Shown here piece after piece: positions 53,643-64,000 of a stretch of 64,000 nucleotides of DNA. Below the pieces are notes generated by a model. It had not been told where the DNA came from. It saw nothing but the letters and a program-made list of their open reading frames with translations, and did no database searches. The first letter of the stretch is position 1. Each line of letters starts with the position of its first letter. This DNA comes from Streptomyces sp. WMMB 322 (GTDB lineage: Bacteria > Actinomycetota > Actinomycetes > Streptomycetales > Streptomycetaceae). A program made the translations under genes and the position numbers. The stretch lies in assembly GCF_900090145.1 (NCBI RefSeq), contig NZ_FMHI01000011.1, forward strand, positions 156,599-220,598, read 5' to 3'.

Positions 53643-53853
53643 CCGCGCACCGCCTTCCTGACCCTGTTGAGCGATCAAGGAAGACTACTGCGGCCCTGGA
53701 AGAGCCGCACCCTGAACCCCCATCAACTTGCCCTGCCCGTACGCCCGTACGAGGGATTGCAGCTCGCCGCACCGTCCGTTTCGCGTGACCTGGGCAAGGA
53801 TGCCCCGGTGCGGCGGCAGCAGCCGGACGGCAACTGCGGAAGGAGAGCATCGC

Positions 53854-56100
53854 ATGCAGGTCTGGCCGGGACAGGCGTACCCCCTCGGCGCAACCTACGA
53901 CGGCGCCGGAACCAACTTCGCGGTCTTCTCCGAGGCGGCCCGCCGCATCCAGCTGTGCCTGCTGGACGACGAGGGGCGGGAGACGGCGGTGGAGCTGCGC
54001 GAGTCCGACGGCTACGTGCGGCACGCCTATCTGCCGGGCGTGATGCCGGGGCAGCGCTACGGATTCCGCGTCGAGGGCCCGTACGACCCGGGACGCGGGC
54101 TGCGCTGCAACAGCGCGAAGCTGCTGCTCGACCCGTACGCCAAGGCGATGAGCGGCCGCATCGACTGGGACGAGGCGGTCTACGGCTACCGCTTCGGCGC
54201 CCCGCACCGGCGCAACGATCTGGACTCGGCGCCGCACACGATGGCGTCGGTCGTGGTCAACCCGTACTTCGACTGGGGCGAGGACCGGCCGCCCCGCACC
54301 GGCTACGACCGCACCGTCATCTACGAGGCGCACGTGAAGGGCCTCACGATGCTCCATCCCGGACTGCCGCCCGAGCTCCGCGGCACCTACGCGGCGCTGG
54401 CGCATCCCGCAGTCATCGACCATCTGACGCAACTCGGCGTCACCGCACTGGAGTTGATGCCGGTACACCAGTACGTCACCGACCACAGGCTGGCCGACGC
54501 GGGGATGGCGAACTACTGGGGCTACAACACCGTGGGGTTCTTCGCCCCGCACAACGCCTACGCCTCGTGGGGCGACCGCGGCCAGCAGGTGCTGGAGTTC
54601 AAGCAGGCGGTGCGCGCCCTGCACGCGGCGGGCATCGAGGTCCTCCTCGACGTCGTCTACAACCACACCGCCGAAGGCAATCACCTGGGTCCCACGCTCT
54701 CCTTCCGGGGGCTCGACAATCCCTCGTACTACCGGCTGAGCGAGGACCCGCGCTACTACACCGATACAACGGGCACGGGTAATTCACTGTTGATGCGCAG
54801 CCCCCACGTCCTGCAGCTCATCATGGACTCGCTGCGCTACTGGGTGACCGAGATGCACGTCGACGGCTTCCGCTTCGACCTGGCCGCCACGCTGGCCCGG
54901 CAGTTCCACGAAGTGGACCGTCTCTCGTCCTTCTTCGACCTGGTGCAGCAGGACCCGGTCGTCAGCCGCGTCAAGCTGATCGCCGAACCGTGGGACGTGG
55001 GTGAAGGCGGCTACCAGGTCGGCAACTTCCCGCCGCTGTGGACGGAGTGGAACGGCCGTTACCGCGACACGGTGCGGGACCTGTGGCGCGGCGAGCCGGG
55101 CACGCTCGCGGAGTTCGCCAGCCGGCTGACGGGGTCCTCGGACCTGTACCGGGACGGCAGACGTCCGCTGGCCTCCATCAACTTCGTGACATGCCACGAC
55201 GGTTTCACCCTGCACGACCTCGTCAGCTACGACGGCAAGCACAACGAGGCCAACGGCGAGGGCAACCGTGACGGAGAGGACCACAACCGTTCGTGGAACT
55301 GCGGCACCGAGGGCCCCACGGACGACCCTGACGTGCTGCGGCTGCGGCGCCGGCAGATGCGCAACTTCCTCGCGACGCTGATGCTTTCGCAGGGCGTGCC
55401 GATGATCTCCCACGGCGACGAGTTCGCACGCACGCAGCACGGCAACAACAACGCCTACTGCCAGGACGGCGAACTGGCCTGGGTGCACTGGCCGGACGGT
55501 GCGGGCGGAGCGACGGCCGCGGAAGGTCCGGCCGGCGCAACGACGGCGACCGGCGTGCAGGAACTCGGCCCGGAAGCTGAACTGTGCGCGTTCATCGCGG
55601 AGTTGACCGCGCTGCGCCGCAAACATCCCGTCCTGCGGCGGCGTCGCTTCTTCCGGGGGCCCGCGTCCGGGGGCAGCGGCGAGGAGGCCCACCGGTCCGC
55701 CGACATCGCCTGGTTCACTCCGCGGGGCGAAGCCATGCGCCCGCACGACTGGCACGAGGAGGACTCCCACTCGCTGGCGGTGCTGCTCAACGGCGGCGCC
55801 ATCTCCGAGACCGGTACCCGCGGCGAGCCCGTCACCGACGACTCGTTCCTGCTGCTGTTCAACGCGCGGAACATCCCGGTGGACTTCACCGTCCCGGACG
55901 GTCCCGAAGGGTGGGACTCCGGGGGGCAGTGGCAGCTCGTCCTGGACACGGCCGACGAACTGCCGCCGTCGGCCCAGGAGATCCGCAAGGCCGGGACGGG
56001 AGACCGGATCACGCTGGCGGACCGCAGCCTCGTCGTGCTGCGGTGCGTCAGGCCCGGGGCGGCGGCTCGAGGGAGGGCGGCTGCGCCACGGCGAGCCTGA
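53854..56100 (+). CDS. glgX: glycogen debranching enzyme GlgX
   Basis: 748 residues from ATG 53854, with AAGGAGAG upstream. A GH13 isoamylase-type enzyme that cuts alpha-1,6 branches of glycogen. An N-terminal CBM48-like domain (QVWPGQAYPLGATYDGAGTNFAVFSEAA) is followed by the (beta/alpha)8 barrel. Visible are DVVYNHTAEG (266-275), nucleophile D342 in GFRFDLA, acid E378 in IAEPWD and D449 in FVTCHDG. The 3' end overlaps the convergent FHA gene by 53 bases. No glycogen synthesis genes adjoin it. Confidence 0.94.
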   Translation: MQVWPGQAYPLGATYDGAGTNFAVFSEAARRIQLCLLDDEGRETAVELRESDGYVRHAYLPGVMPGQRYGFRVEGPYDPGRGLRCNSAKLLLDPYAKAMSGRIDWDEAVYGYRFGAPHRRNDLDSAPHTMASVVVNPYFDWGEDRPPRTGYDRTVIYEAHVKGLTMLHPGLPPELRGTYAALAHPAVIDHLTQLGVTALELMPVHQYVTDHRLADAGMANYWGYNTVGFFAPHNAYASWGDRGQQVLEFKQAVRALHAAGIEVLLDVVYNHTAEGNHLGPTLSFRGLDNPSYYRLSEDPRYYTDTTGTGNSLLMRSPHVLQLIMDSLRYWVTEMHVDGFRFDLAATLARQFHEVDRLSSFFDLVQQDPVVSRVKLIAEPWDVGEGGYQVGNFPPLWTEWNGRYRDTVRDLWRGEPGTLAEFASRLTGSSDLYRDGRRPLASINFVTCHDGFTLHDLVSYDGKHNEANGEGNRDGEDHNRSWNCGTEGPTDDPDVLRLRRRQMRNFLATLMLSQGVPMISHGDEFARTQHGNNNAYCQDGELAWVHWPDGAGGATAAEGPAGATTATGVQELGPEAELCAFIAELTALRRKHPVLRRRRFFRGPASGGSGEEAHRSADIAWFTPRGEAMRPHDWHEEDSHSLAVLLNGGAISETGTRGEPVTDDSFLLLFNARNIPVDFTVPDGPEGWDSGGQWQLVLDTADELPPSAQEIRKAGTGDRITLADRSLVVLRCVRPGAAARGRAAAPRRA

Positions 56101-56626
56101 AGCCGGTCTGCCCGAATCTCACGACGTCACCGGGGCGCACCCTCACCGAACCGGTCACCCTGCTTCCGTTGACCCACGTGCCGTTGCTGGAGCCCAGGTC
56201 GCGCAGCTTCCAGCCGTCGCCGGTCGCCCGCAGCTGCGCGTGCGTACGGGAGACGGTGAAGTGATTGAGCCGCAGCATCGAACCCGGCGCGCGGCCTATC
56301 GAGTACGGGTGCGAGCCGGGCCCCGGCAGCAGCAGCTCCGGCAGGCGTTCGGACTGCCACGCGTGCCGCAGCGCACGGTGGAAGGAGTGGAGACGGGCGA
56401 TGCCTTCGGCGAACCACCGCTTGCGCGCCCGTCGCGTCGGCAGGTCGTGCAGCACCTCCTGCAACTCACCGTGCCACTGCGCCTTGAGGACCACATCCAT
56501 ACGCCGTTCGAACGTGTTCTGCGAGATGCGTCCGTCCGCCGCGCCCTCACGCAGCACCTCGAGAGCCCGCTCCCGGTCCGCGTCGGAAAGCCGCGGAGGG
56601 TGGGCACCGAACTCCAGTGAGGTCAT
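56048..56626 (-). CDS. DUF1707-FHA domain protein
   Basis: 192 residues from ATG 56626. Residues 10-65 are DUF1707 (PRLSDADRERALEVLREGAADGRISQNTFERRMDVVLKA). The FHA domain lies in the C-terminal half, with YSIGRAPGSMLRLNHFTVSRTHAQLRATGDGWKLRDLGSSNGTWVNG, which holds the conserved G-R, S-H and N-G residues that bind phosphothreonine. It probably reads Ser/Thr kinase signals. The last 53 bases overlap the end of glgX, tail to tail. Confidence 0.88.
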   Translation of the reverse strand: MTSLEFGAHPPRLSDADRERALEVLREGAADGRISQNTFERRMDVVLKAQWHGELQEVLHDLPTRRARKRWFAEGIARLHSFHRALRHAWQSERLPELLLPGPGSHPYSIGRAPGSMLRLNHFTVSRTHAQLRATGDGWKLRDLGSSNGTWVNGSRVTGSVRVRPGDVVRFGQTGFRLAVAQPPSLEPPPRA

Positions 56627-57030
56627 GCACTGCATTCTGAGTACACACAAACCCCCTGTCCAGGCTTGCCCTTGAGCAGTAGCCGAACCAGTACATCCGC
56701 ATCCGGGCGCCCTCCGGAACCGCCCCGGCGGAAACCCGGTGGACGGACACGGCAGCGGCCGCTACGGTGCCCTCACCGAGCCGGCCCACGGCCGGCGGGC
56801 CCGACGGCACAGGAGAGGAGGCGAGAGGCGATGTGCGGCACACCCACACCCACGCGCTCCTCCCCCCGGGCCTTGCGGCCCGGGTGGTACCCCCACCCCC
56901 TGGATCCGGGCCCTGCCCGCGCGGGGGGCCTCCCGCCCTCGGCGGCGCCTCGTCCATGAGGAGGCACCGGCACAGGTAGGTGGTGTACCTCCGGGGAGCG
57001 CAACGCTCCTTCCGGAAGGACCACTTGACC
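56627..57030. other. 404-base divergent gap with a hairpin
   Basis: Promoters for the FHA gene (-) and the GNAT gene (+) must lie here. CCCGGGCC-TTGC-GGCCCGGG at 56865-56884 is a perfect eight-base stem. It falls within a 42-codon + frame listed separately. AGGTAGGTGGTGTACCT near 56974-56990 is a weaker inverted repeat. Nothing else is recognisable. Confidence 0.45.
56831..56959 (+). CDS. 42-codon ORF of uncertain reality ahead of the GNAT gene
   Basis: The frame starts at ATG 56831 with GGAGAGGAGG and GAGAGG just upstream and runs to the stop at 56957-56959. The peptide begins MCGTPTPTRSS and is mostly Pro/Arg/Gly, a composition common in spurious frames of such DNA. A stable hairpin lies inside. 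A regulatory leader for the gene at 57031 is possible but unsupported. Confidence 0.2.
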   Translation: MCGTPTPTRSSPRALRPGWYPHPLDPGPARAGGLPPSAAPRP

Positions 57031-58014
57031 ATGACCGGCATGACCGGAGACCTCGTCGTCCGCACTCTCGCGGAGTCCGAGGCGCGTGACGTCTTCACCT
57101 CCCTGCACGACCCCGGCCTTGTGGGCAGGCCCCTGCTCGGCCGTCCCTACAGCACCGTCGCCGAGGGCGGGGAGTACCGCCCCGAGTGGACGTGGGTCGC
57201 CGAGCGCGACGGGCGCGTCGTCGCCCGGGCGGCGTGCTGGGCAGGGCCGGGCGCCCAACAGCCCGCTCTGCTCGACTGGTTCGACTTCGAGCCCGGTGAG
57301 GACGAGGCCGCCCTGCGGCTGCTGCGCGCCCTCACCCCCAAGGTCGCGTTCGAACTCGTACTGCCGCCGGGCTGGCGGACCGACCCCGCCGTGCGGGCAG
57401 CGGCCGAGGCACGCATCAGCGCTGCCACGGCGGCGGGCTGGACCCCCCTCGTCGAGCGCTTCCGCTACGACTGGACTCCCCCGGCGGCGCAGGACCCCGA
57501 GGGGCTGCCCGAGCGCCCCGGCCGTCTCCACTTCCGCCCCGAGCCGGACGACGAGGTGATCCTCGACGTGCTGCGCCAGGTGCAGCACGGCACACTCGAC
57601 GCACACGCCCGGCACGCCCTCGCCGCCGGGGACACGGCCGCCGCCGGCATCGAACGGGCCGCCCGCGAGGACCTGGAACACCTGCAGTGGATGGCGACGT
57701 TCGGCGGGCGCGAGTGGTGGCGACTGGCGTACACGCCCGACGGCGAGCTGGCCGGTCTGCACGTGCCGGGGCTCATCCCCAGCGGCTACGCGGTCGGGTT
57801 CATCGGCGTGGTGCCCGGGCAGCGCGGCAACGGCTACGCCCACGACCTGCTCGTCGCGTGCACGCGCCTGCTCGCCGCCGAGGGCGCCCGTTCGATCGCG
57901 GCCGCCACGGATCTGGGCAACGCGCCGATGGCCGCCGCGTTCGCGAAGGCGGGATACCGCGTCATCCAGCACCGCTTCTGCATGACGCCGCCGCACGGCC
58001 CGGAGGAGGCATAG
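57031..58014 (+). CDS. GNAT family N-acetyltransferase
   Basis: 327 residues from ATG 57031, with GGAAGGA eight bases upstream. The C-terminal half is a GNAT domain with the acetyl-CoA motif GFIGVVPGQRGNGYAHDLLVACTRLLAAEGARSIAAATDLGNAPMAAAFAKAGYRV. The N-terminal half (about 1-150) looks like a decayed or diverged second GNAT-like domain (WTWVAERDGRVVARAACWAG). The substrate is unknown. It converges on katG, from which it is separated by a strong terminator. Confidence 0.82.
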   Translation: MTGMTGDLVVRTLAESEARDVFTSLHDPGLVGRPLLGRPYSTVAEGGEYRPEWTWVAERDGRVVARAACWAGPGAQQPALLDWFDFEPGEDEAALRLLRALTPKVAFELVLPPGWRTDPAVRAAAEARISAATAAGWTPLVERFRYDWTPPAAQDPEGLPERPGRLHFRPEPDDEVILDVLRQVQHGTLDAHARHALAAGDTAAAGIERAAREDLEHLQWMATFGGREWWRLAYTPDGELAGLHVPGLIPSGYAVGFIGVVPGQRGNGYAHDLLVACTRLLAAEGARSIAAATDLGNAPMAAAFAKAGYRVIQHRFCMTPPHGPEEA

Positions 58015-58045
58015 AAAGGACGCACAGAAAGAGGACGCATAAAAA

Positions 58046-58090
58046 GGGCCGGGTGCCCGGGCTCCGCAGCGGAGCCCGGGCACCCGGCCC
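58046..58090 (-). terminator. intrinsic terminator of katG with T-tract
   Basis: A perfect 21-base stem (58046-58066 with 58070-58090) and a three-base loop, followed on the - strand by TTTTT (58045-58041). This is a textbook intrinsic terminator and unusually strong for a GC-rich actinomycete. It lies 47 bases after the katG stop. On the + strand it may also slow read-through from the GNAT gene. Confidence 0.9.
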
Positions 58091-58136
58091 GGTCGTCCGG
58101 ACCGGTGGCCCGGTCCGTACGGTTGTGCTCGGACGA

Positions 58137-60374
<2,238 letters not shown>

Positions 60375-60402
60375 GGAATTCCTTCCACATGGATCAGGAT
60401 GA

Positions 60403-60834
60403 TCAGGAGCTTGGTACGGCGGAACAGCCGGGGCACAGGCCCCAGTAGATGACCTCGGCCTCGTCGATCGCGAAGCCGTGGTCGTCCGACGCGGTCAGGC
60501 AGGGGGCCTCACCCGTCGCGCAGTCGACGTCGGCGACGGTGCCGCACGACCGGCACACCACGTGGTGGTGGTTGTCCCCGACCCGCGCCTCGTAGCGCGC
60601 CAAGGAGCCCGGCGGCTGGATGCGCCGCACCAGACCCGCGGCGGTCAGCGCGCGCAGCACGTCGTAGACGGCCTGATGGGAGACCGCGCCGAGATTCTCA
60701 CGCACGAAACCGGTGATCGATTCGGTCTCGGCGTGCGGATGCTCGTGCACTGCGTGCAGCACTGCCACACGGGGCCGCGTGACTCGCAGTTCGGCCTCGC
60801 GCAGCATGCGCTCGACGTCCGAGGTGGTAGGCAC
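60403..60834 (-). CDS. furA: Fur-family repressor FurA (CatR) of katG
   Basis: 143 residues from GTG 60834. The winged helix covers about residues 5-80 (RPRVAVLHAVHEHPHAETESITGFVRENLGAVSHQAVYDVLRALTAAGLVRR). The metal sites are H89-H90-H91, C94-C97 (HHHVVCRSCG) and C134-C137 (CPGC). FurA proteins are redox-sensitive zinc/manganese or iron repressors that control their own operon and katG. Its gene lies directly upstream of katG, with only 28 bases between, which supports co-transcription and peroxide-induced expression. Confidence 0.93.
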   Translation of the reverse strand: MPTTSDVERMLREAELRVTRPRVAVLHAVHEHPHAETESITGFVRENLGAVSHQAVYDVLRALTAAGLVRRIQPPGSLARYEARVGDNHHHVVCRSCGTVADVDCATGEAPCLTASDDHGFAIDEAEVIYWGLCPGCSAVPSS

Positions 60835-60849
60835 GGTCCGAAGCCTGCC

Positions 60850-60885
60850 GCAAAAACTGGAATCAATCAAGAAAGACACCTGAAT
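60850..60885 (-). promoter_or_regulatory. AT-rich promoter/operator region of furA-katG
   Basis: On the - strand GATTCAGGTGTCTTTCTTGATTGATTCCAG lies 16-51 bases upstream of the furA start and is far less GC-rich than its surroundings. It contains three ATT-rich steps of GATTC/GATTG that may form a Fur-type site. By family knowledge FurA represses here until oxidised. Exact boxes cannot be fixed by eye. Confidence 0.45.
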
Positions 60886-60956
60886 CGGCTGCCGCCCGAA
60901 GCGAAACCGCCCGACCGACGGGCACACGGGCTGCCCCCACACACCCCGGCTCCTCC

Positions 60957-61589
60957 CTAACCCTCCAGCGCCAGCCGGACGCCGAGCACCAGCAGCACAC
61001 CGCCCGAGATCTGCTCCAGCCTGCGCCGTACTCCCGCGCGGGAGAGCACACGCCGCATCCGCCCGACGAACCACACGTAGATGCCGTAGTAGCCGACCTC
61101 GAAGACCGCCCAGACCGCGGCCAGCGTCACCATCAGCGGCAACTGCGGCGCACCCTCCGGGACAAATTGAGGCAGAAAGGACATTGCGAACACTGCCGCC
61201 TTCGGATTCGCGAGATTCAGCAGCAGCCCGGCGCGGTAGCACCGCCCGACGCCCTCCTGCGCCGGCCCGGAAGCCGCGGCCATCTCGAAGCTGCCGCCCC
61301 GGCGCGCCGCGCGGATCGCCTGCACACCGAAGACGATGAGGACGGCCGCTCCCCCGAACCTCAGTACGCCGTAGGCCAGTTCGGACGCCGCGAGCAGCGC
61401 GGTCAGCCCGAACGCGGCGACGAGGCCCCAGAGGAAGACCCCCGTCTCGTTCCCGAGCACCGTCATGAACCCCGAGCGGCGGCTGCGCAGGGAATTGCGG
61501 ATGATCAGCACAGTGCTGGGGCCCGGCGACATGGCGATAAGGAGACATGCGCCCAGAAACGGCAGAAGAGTCGTGTGCATGCGAGTCAT
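60957..61589 (-). CDS. LysE family amino-acid exporter
   Basis: 210 residues from ATG 61589; ATG 61580 is an alternative. The N-terminal signature LGACLLIAMSPGPSTVLIIRNSLRSRRSGFMTVLGNETGVFLWG is the RhtB/LysE family hallmark, and GLLLNLANPKAAVFAMSFLPQF is the second conserved stretch. About six hydrophobic helices are visible. Exports amino acids or derivatives; the substrate is unknown. It lies between the MFS gene and furA on the same strand, but its gap to furA has its own promoter region. Confidence 0.88.
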   Translation of the reverse strand: MTRMHTTLLPFLGACLLIAMSPGPSTVLIIRNSLRSRRSGFMTVLGNETGVFLWGLVAAFGLTALLAASELAYGVLRFGGAAVLIVFGVQAIRAARRGGSFEMAAASGPAQEGVGRCYRAGLLLNLANPKAAVFAMSFLPQFVPEGAPQLPLMVTLAAVWAVFEVGYYGIYVWFVGRMRRVLSRAGVRRRLEQISGGVLLVLGVRLALEG

Positions 61590-61650
61590 CCTGGCCGCAC
61601 GTCCGGGAGTTGGCGAACGGATTTCAACCGGCGCGGCCGAGGTCCGCGGG

Positions 61651-63174
61651 TCAGACGTGCGCGTCGCGTCCGGACTTCCCCGGCAGGAACGAGGCGACGA
61701 TCAGACCGGTCAGGGCGGCTCCCGCCGCGATGAGGAACGAGACGCGGAAGCCCTCCTGGCTGGGCACGGCGGTGCCGCCGGCCGGGATGCTCATGCGTGC
61801 CAGCACCACGCCGACGACGGCGCTCGAGGTGGACGTGCCGATCGAACGCATCAGCGTGTTCAGCCCGTTCGCCGCCCCCGACTCCGACTGCGGGACGGCG
61901 CCGATGATCAGCGCGGGCATCGCCGAGTAGGCGATGCCGATGCCCACACCGATCAGGACGGCGGTCAGCACGACCTGCCACACGGCATCCATCAGTGCCG
62001 TTCCGGCCAGATAGGCGACGGCGAGTACCACCAGGCCCGTCATCAGTGAGACCTTCGGGCCGCGCGTCTCGGAGATGCGTGCCGAGAGCGAGGAGACGAG
62101 CATCATGGCGAGGCCCATCGGTGCCACGCACACACCCGCCACGACCATCGTCTGCCCGAGGCCGTACCCGGTCGAGCGCGGCAGCTGGAGCAGCTGCGGC
62201 AGCACCAGCGTCGCGGCGTAGAAGGCCAGACCGACGGTGATGGAGGCGAGGTTGGTCAGCAGCACCTGGCGGCGGGCCGTGCTGCGCAGGTCGACCAGCG
62301 GCTCGCGCACGCGCAGCTCCATCAGCCCCCACAGGACGAAGACCACCGGCGCGGCGGCGAAGAGGCCCAGCGTGGTCCCGCTGCCCCAGCCCCAGTCGCC
62401 GCCCTTCGATATCGCGAGCAGCAGCAGGACGAGCCCGGCGGTCAGCCCCAGCGCTCCGGGGACGTCGAAGCGGCCTCCCGTGCGATGCGCGGACTCCGGA
62501 ACGACGGCGGCCACCAGCAGCATTGCCAGGACGCCGAGACCGGCCGACCCGAAGAACAGCACGTGCCAGTCGGCGTGCTGGGCGATGTACGCGGCCGCGG
62601 GCATGGCGAGGGCACCGCCGACGCCGAGCGACGAACTCATGAACGCCATGGCCGAACCGAGCCTGTCGGCAGGCAGTTCGTCCCGCATGATGCTGATCCC
62701 GAGCGGGATCGCGCCCATTGCGAACCCCTGGACCGCGCGCCCCGCGATCATCGGCACGAGCGACGAGGTCAGCGCGCACATCAGCGAACCGGCCACCATC
62801 GCCGTGAGGCTGACGAGGATGAGCCGGCGCTTGCCGTACAGGTCGCCGAGCCGTCCCATGACGGGCGTCGCGACGGCACCGGAGAGCAGCGTCGCCGTGA
62901 CGACCCAGGCGGCGTCGGGCGAGGTGGCGCCCAGCAGCTGCGGCAGCCGGGCCACGACGGGGACGAGCAGCGTCTGCATGACCGCGACCGAGATACCGGC
63001 GAAGGCCAGTACCGCCACGACTCCCCTGCCGGCGCCCTTGGTTGCCTCTCCGGGCGGGCCGGTGGCCGCCGTCCCCGCACCGGCGCCCGTCCCGCCGCCG
63101 GTGCCGTCCGTCCAGGGGCTCCGCGGACGCGGTTCGGCGGAGGAGGACGAGGCGGCGCTGCGGGCATGGGTCAT
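61651..63174 (-). CDS. MFS transporter, DHA2-type drug exporter with TetR-like operator
   Basis: 507 residues from ATG 63174. Residues 1-48 are a Ser/Gly/Thr-rich cytoplasmic extension. The exporter motifs GAVATPVMGRLGDLYGKRRLILVSL (loop 2-3) and AGRAVQGFAMGAIPLGISIMRDELP (motif C region) follow, then helices typical of EmrB/QacA pumps. A perfect operator-like palindrome lies 38-52 bases upstream. No TetR gene is within the window, so the repressor is encoded elsewhere. It is divergent from the Rho gene. Confidence 0.87.
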   Translation of the reverse strand: MTHARSAASSSSAEPRPRSPWTDGTGGGTGAGAGTAATGPPGEATKGAGRGVVAVLAFAGISVAVMQTLLVPVVARLPQLLGATSPDAAWVVTATLLSGAVATPVMGRLGDLYGKRRLILVSLTAMVAGSLMCALTSSLVPMIAGRAVQGFAMGAIPLGISIMRDELPADRLGSAMAFMSSSLGVGGALAMPAAAYIAQHADWHVLFFGSAGLGVLAMLLVAAVVPESAHRTGGRFDVPGALGLTAGLVLLLLAISKGGDWGWGSGTTLGLFAAAPVVFVLWGLMELRVREPLVDLRSTARRQVLLTNLASITVGLAFYAATLVLPQLLQLPRSTGYGLGQTMVVAGVCVAPMGLAMMLVSSLSARISETRGPKVSLMTGLVVLAVAYLAGTALMDAVWQVVLTAVLIGVGIGIAYSAMPALIIGAVPQSESGAANGLNTLMRSIGTSTSSAVVGVVLARMSIPAGGTAVPSQEGFRVSFLIAAGAALTGLIVASFLPGKSGRDAHV

Positions 63175-63483
63175 GCGGACTCCGTTGCGTGACGGACGGC
63201 TGTTCGGGTCACTTGTAACGTACAAGCGAACCGCCGTACCCTGCCCGGTTGTTCCGCTCCGGGCCGTGGGAAGGGCGAGCAGGCGGGCAAGGCCGTGTTT
63301 CCCGGCGGCCAGCGGGGGAAGTGCACGCATGACGGTGTGGTCCGTCCACCGTCCAGAGCCTGCGGCCGTCTCCCCGTCCGCCCGGACCGCCGGAGCGCCT
63401 TGCGGGGCACGGCAGAGGCTCCCGTCTTCTCCGCTTCAGCAGGCGAGGACGCAGGTACGTATCCGCCGTCCGGAAGGCCCTCT
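63175..63483. other. 309-base divergent gap between MFS exporter and Rho genes
   Basis: Apart from the palindrome at 63212-63226 no clear element is seen. GGAAGG at 63471-63476 is the ribosome site of the Rho frame. No sequence coding the missing Rho N-terminal domain was recognised in the gap. Confidence 0.5.
63212..63226 (-). promoter_or_regulatory. TetR-type operator palindrome upstream of the MFS exporter
   Basis: CTTGTA-ACG-TACAAG is a perfect inverted repeat with three central bases, starting 38 bases before the MFS start. This size and sequence style is usual for TetR-family repressors. The neighbouring Rho gene starts 258 bases away, so the exporter is the likely target. Confidence 0.6.
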
Positions 63484-64000
63484 GTGAAGAACGACACCAC
63501 CGAAACGTCCGCCCACCCAGGCGCCGAACAGGGCCGGCAGTCCAAGCGTGACGGCCGTCGTGGTCGTCGGGGTCGGTATCGGGATCGTCGTGGGCGTCGT
63601 GGTGGGCGTGAGGATGCCGAGCCGCAGATCGCTGAGGATGATGTGCTGATTCCGGTGGCCGGGATCCTGGACATTCTCGACAACTATGCGTTCGTGCGGA
63701 CGTCGGGGTATCTGCCGGGGCCGAATGATGTGTATGTGTCGCTGGCGCAGGTCCGCAAGAACGGGCTGCGCAAGGGTGATCACGTCACGGGTGCGGTGCG
63801 GCAGCCGCGTGAGGGGGAGCGGCGGGAGAAGTTCAATGCTCTGGTGCGGCTGGATTCGGTCAACGGCACTTCGCCGGAGGGCGGCAGGTCGCGGGCGGAG
63901 TTCAACAAGCTGACGCCGTTGTATCCGCAGGAGCGGCTGCGGCTGGAGACGGAGCCGAACCAGCTCACCTCGCGGATCATCGATCTGGTCTCGCCGATCG
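63484..64000 (+). CDS. rho: transcription termination factor Rho, short N-terminus (3' part outside window)
   Basis: From GTG 63484 (GGAAGG upstream) the frame is open to the window edge, 172 codons. After about 25 polar residues comes an Arg/Gly-rich stretch (KRDGRRGRRGRYRDRRGRRGG). The Rho RNA-binding domain follows: VLIPVAGILDILDNYAFVRTSGYLPGPNDVYVSLAQVRKNGLRKGDHVTGAVRQPREGERR. The ATPase domain lies beyond the window. The Rho_N helical domain and long linker usual in actinobacterial Rho are missing. About a third of the first 90 codons end in A or T, far more than in neighbouring genes. The flanking MFS gene is not the usual rho neighbour. Confidence 0.85.
   Translation, partial: MKNDTTETSAHPGAEQGRQSKRDGRRGRRGRYRDRRGRRGGREDAEPQIAEDDVLIPVAGILDILDNYAFVRTSGYLPGPNDVYVSLAQVRKNGLRKGDHVTGAVRQPREGERREKFNALVRLDSVNGTSPEGGRSRAEFNKLTPLYPQERLRLETEPNQLTSRIIDLVSPI

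Overview
The window is very GC-rich chromosomal DNA with dense genes, strong third-position G/C bias, many GTG starts and 1-14 base gene overlaps. Families typical of streptomycetes are present: a DUF2637 membrane protein, a SAV2148-type HEPN protein, a DUF1707-FHA protein, a short sulfur-gene leader peptide and a FurA-KatG pair. It most likely comes from Streptomyces or a close relative. No rRNA, tRNA, CRISPR array, prophage or complete insertion sequence was seen.

Layout. 1-4.2 kb: 5' part of an acyl-CoA synthetase (-), a drug-type MFS exporter, a membrane-anchored EEP phosphatase (VanJ-like) and a SnoaL-like protein behind an AT-rich direct repeat. 4.3-13.6 kb: a purine catabolism locus with XdhC, an NCS2 purine permease, three xanthine dehydrogenase subunits (all -) and a divergent PucR-type regulator. 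13.7-25.7 kb: Uma2 nuclease, short methyltransferase, PobA-like hydroxylase, HhH-GPD protein, TPR-like protein, GntR regulator, an iron-box-controlled FhuF-like protein, DUF2637 and PP2C-like proteins, an F420-type oxidoreductase and an Ada-AlkA fusion. 25.8-39.8 kb: MFS protein, RsgA, YihY, an AidB-type acyl-CoA dehydrogenase, an XRE-type regulator, a second NCS2 permease, a broken Uma2 gene, a PfkB kinase, an ABC_ATPase-family P-loop protein and a GNAT.

39.8-49.9 kb is a complete sulfur assimilation operon: leader peptide, sulfite/nitrite reductase, a 40-codon coupled ORF, a zinc-ribbon protein, cysH, cysC, cysD, cysN, an SsuABC-type ABC importer and a sirohydrochlorin chelatase. The importer brings in a sulfur source, CysDNC activates sulfate, CysH reduces APS, the siroheme enzyme reduces sulfite and the chelatase supplies siroheme. 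50.1-64 kb: subtilase, DUF1697, HEPN protein, glycogen debranching enzyme, FHA protein, GNAT, KatG with FurA, LysE exporter, an MFS exporter with a TetR-like operator, and the 5' part of a Rho gene that lacks the usual N-terminal region.

The less ordinary signals are a MITE-like dispersed repeat present in two diverged copies (7.3 and 28.1 kb), the short Rho with different codon use, the sulfur leader with competing hairpins, the 40-codon ORF coupled at both ends, a broken second Uma2 gene, and several clear but unassigned palindromic operators.
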